The notes beneath the pieces were generated by a model that did no database searches, had not been told where the DNA came from, and was given only the letters and a program-made list of their open reading frames with translations. A DNA stretch of 54,040 bases, taken from the NCBI GenBank assembly GCA_964495655.1, contig CAZBWK010000009.1, forward strand, positions 1 through 54,040, written 5' to 3'. Position 1 is the first letter of the stretch; each line of letters begins with the position of its first letter. Origin of the DNA: JAAYJR01 sp964495655. GTDB taxonomy: Bacteria; Bacteroidota; Bacteroidia; Bacteroidales; Prolixibacteraceae. Below are positions 53,071 through 54,040 of this stretch, one piece after another. A program made the translations under genes and the position numbers.

Positions 53071-53804
53071 TTTAATCCTCTCTCATATTTTTTAAAGTAA
53101 CTTGCAATTTTCATTTTCAGGACGCCCCATAATGCTTCATTGAAAATTCCTCCACTCATTTTTGAAGTTCCTTCTTTACGGTCGGTAAAAATGATTGGCA
53201 CTTCAACGATGTTGAATCCAAATTTATATGCTGTAAATTTCATCTCTATCTGGAATCCGTAGCCTTTAAGTTTAATTTTGTCAAGATTTATTGTTTCCAG
53301 CACGTGCCGGTGGTAACATTTAAATCCGGCAGTTGTATCCATTATTTTCATGCCGGTTATAACCCTTACATATACAGAGGCCAAATACGACATGAGCACT
53401 CTTCCCAAAGGCCAGTTCACAACATTGATTCCCGATATATACCGTGATCCGATAGTTACATCAGCGCCATTAACTGCGGCGTTGTGAAGTTTTTCCAAAT
53501 CGTTGGGATTATGAGAAAAGTCACAGTCCATCTCGAAAATATAATCGCATTTATTATCCAGCGCCCATTTGAATCCTGTAATATAAGCTGTTCCGAGTCC
53601 CAGTTTACCTTTTCTTTCAATGATATGCAGAATACCGGGAAACTCGGACCGGAGATTTTTTACAATTTGTGCAGTTCCGTCAGGAGAGTTGTCATCAATA
53701 ATTAACACCTCGAAAGGAGTCGGTAGTGAAAAAACGGCGCGTATCATCTTTTCAACATTCTCCTTTTCGTTATAGGTAGGGATAATAACTAAATTTTTTA
53801 ACAC
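53067..53804 (-). CDS. Polyprenol-monophosphomannose synthase-like GT2 glycosyltransferase
   Basis: A 245-residue family 2 glycosyltransferase of the DPM1 type. It has the VIIPTYNEKENVEKMI start, LIIDDNSPDGTA, the acceptor-site FEMDCDFSHNP, GSRYISG and the VPIIFTDRKEGTSKM block. It lacks a C-terminal membrane domain, as in soluble DPM synthases. It likely moves mannose (or another sugar) from a nucleotide sugar to a polyprenyl phosphate at the cytoplasmic face. The reaction specificity is inferred. Confidence 0.85.
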   Translation of the reverse strand: MLKNLVIIPTYNEKENVEKMIRAVFSLPTPFEVLIIDDNSPDGTAQIVKNLRSEFPGILHIIERKGKLGLGTAYITGFKWALDNKCDYIFEMDCDFSHNPNDLEKLHNAAVNGADVTIGSRYISGINVVNWPLGRVLMSYLASVYVRVITGMKIMDTTAGFKCYHRHVLETINLDKIKLKGYGFQIEMKFTAYKFGFNIVEVPIIFTDRKEGTSKMSGGIFNEALWGVLKMKIASYFKKYERGLK

Positions 53805-53940
53805 TTTATATTATATTAATTTTATGTACTTTTTAGATTTTAAAGATAATTAAACCTCCGTTAACTGGCGCTTATCTGATATTATTTTGTTCTCCAAAAA
53901 CTATTTTTTTATTTGTATTGCGGATTAGCGCCTAAATTTT

Positions 53941-53948
53941 TAACTTTG
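53941..53948 (+). promoter_or_regulatory. Bacteroides-type -7 element (TAACTTTG) near the window end
   Basis: TAACTTTG fits TAnnTTTG. A TTTG at 53912-53915 is 25 nt upstream, farther than the usual 19-21. It probably drives a + strand gene whose start may be the ATG at 54014. Confidence 0.35.
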
Positions 53949-54013
53949 AGTACCGGATTAGTTAACATTCCCTTTGAATTTTGGTAATTGAGCTTCAGGG
54001 AGTTGAACAATTA

Positions 54014-54040
54014 ATGTTAAAGGGGTTAAAAAAAAGGGGG
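54014..54040 (+). CDS. Possible start of a gene cut by the window end
   Basis: An ATG at 54014 opens a frame beginning MLKGLKKKG that runs to the window edge. A Lys-rich start downstream of a promoter-like box would fit a signal peptide, but only nine codons are visible. Confidence 0.15.

Noticed and set aside
76..53804. tRNA, rRNA, riboswitch and SusC/SusD genes
   Set aside because: I looked in the gaps and found no tRNA- or rRNA-like stretch, no known riboswitch core and no TonB-dependent receptor or SusD-like protein.

Overview
The window looks like a chromosomal piece of a Bacteroidota genome, probably a Bacteroidales or Marinilabiliales-type anaerobe or facultative anaerobe. The evidence is the presence of protein families largely restricted to that phylum (DUF2851, DUF4294, a TPR/beta-propeller/OmpA lipoprotein of the PorE type), a type III glutamine synthetase, a fused alpha/beta E1 of a 2-oxoacid dehydrogenase, A-rich ribosome-binding regions, and several -7 elements of the TAnnTTTG type known from Bacteroides. 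I see no rRNA, tRNA, CRISPR array, transposase, integrase or SusC/SusD pair.

Region 1 (76-23893, all on the + strand) is a carbohydrate locus without any recognisable outer-membrane transporter. It holds two YdjC-type deacetylases, two HGSNAT/NagX-like membrane acyltransferases, a serine esterase, a GH36-type alpha-galactosidase, a GH109-type protein, a SASA-type acetylesterase, an amidohydrolase, an isomerase/aldolase/FGGY-kinase cassette, two tandem 775-784 residue proteins that each carry two alpha/beta-hydrolase domains (CE15-like plus a second hydrolase), a signal-bearing TIM-barrel sugar isomerase, a YiaK-type reductase and a signal-bearing Gfo/Idh/MocA oxidoreductase. A plausible reading is periplasmic deacylation, de-esterification and trimming of an acetylated, uronate- and alpha-galactoside-containing heteroglycan, followed by cytoplasmic isomerisation, phosphorylation and aldol cleavage of one released sugar. 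The substrate is not known. Three about 92-bp inverted-repeat elements (REPIN-like) and one half element lie in the gaps of this locus.

Region 2 (23902-28659) is a leftward E2-E1 operon for a 2-oxoacid dehydrogenase and a divergent GntR/HutC-type regulator. A perfect 18-bp palindrome between them is a likely operator. Region 3 (28861-38696) has an esterase, aspartate kinase, a TldD/TldE pair, glutamine synthetase III and the PorE-like lipoprotein. Region 4 (38865-53804) is mostly housekeeping: DUF2851, a SpoU methyltransferase, arginine deiminase, DUF4294, ThpR, an undecaprenyl-phosphate sugar transferase, a short Gfo/Idh-like protein, Pcm, an MBL-fold hydrolase, GcvP, IspE, a small secreted protein with three exact-spaced 28-residue repeats, dihydroorotase and a dolichol-phosphate-mannose-synthase-like glycosyltransferase.

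The most unusual points are the double-hydrolase tandem in which one copy has lost its second nucleophile, a membrane acyltransferase paralogue that lacks the family histidine, the REPIN-like elements, the 28-residue W-rich repeat protein behind an ECF-like promoter, and a TldD with a Tat-like signal paired with a signal-less TldE. All family calls are from reading motifs; no database search was run. No gap between genes exceeds about 300 bases; the larger ones are described in the entries below.
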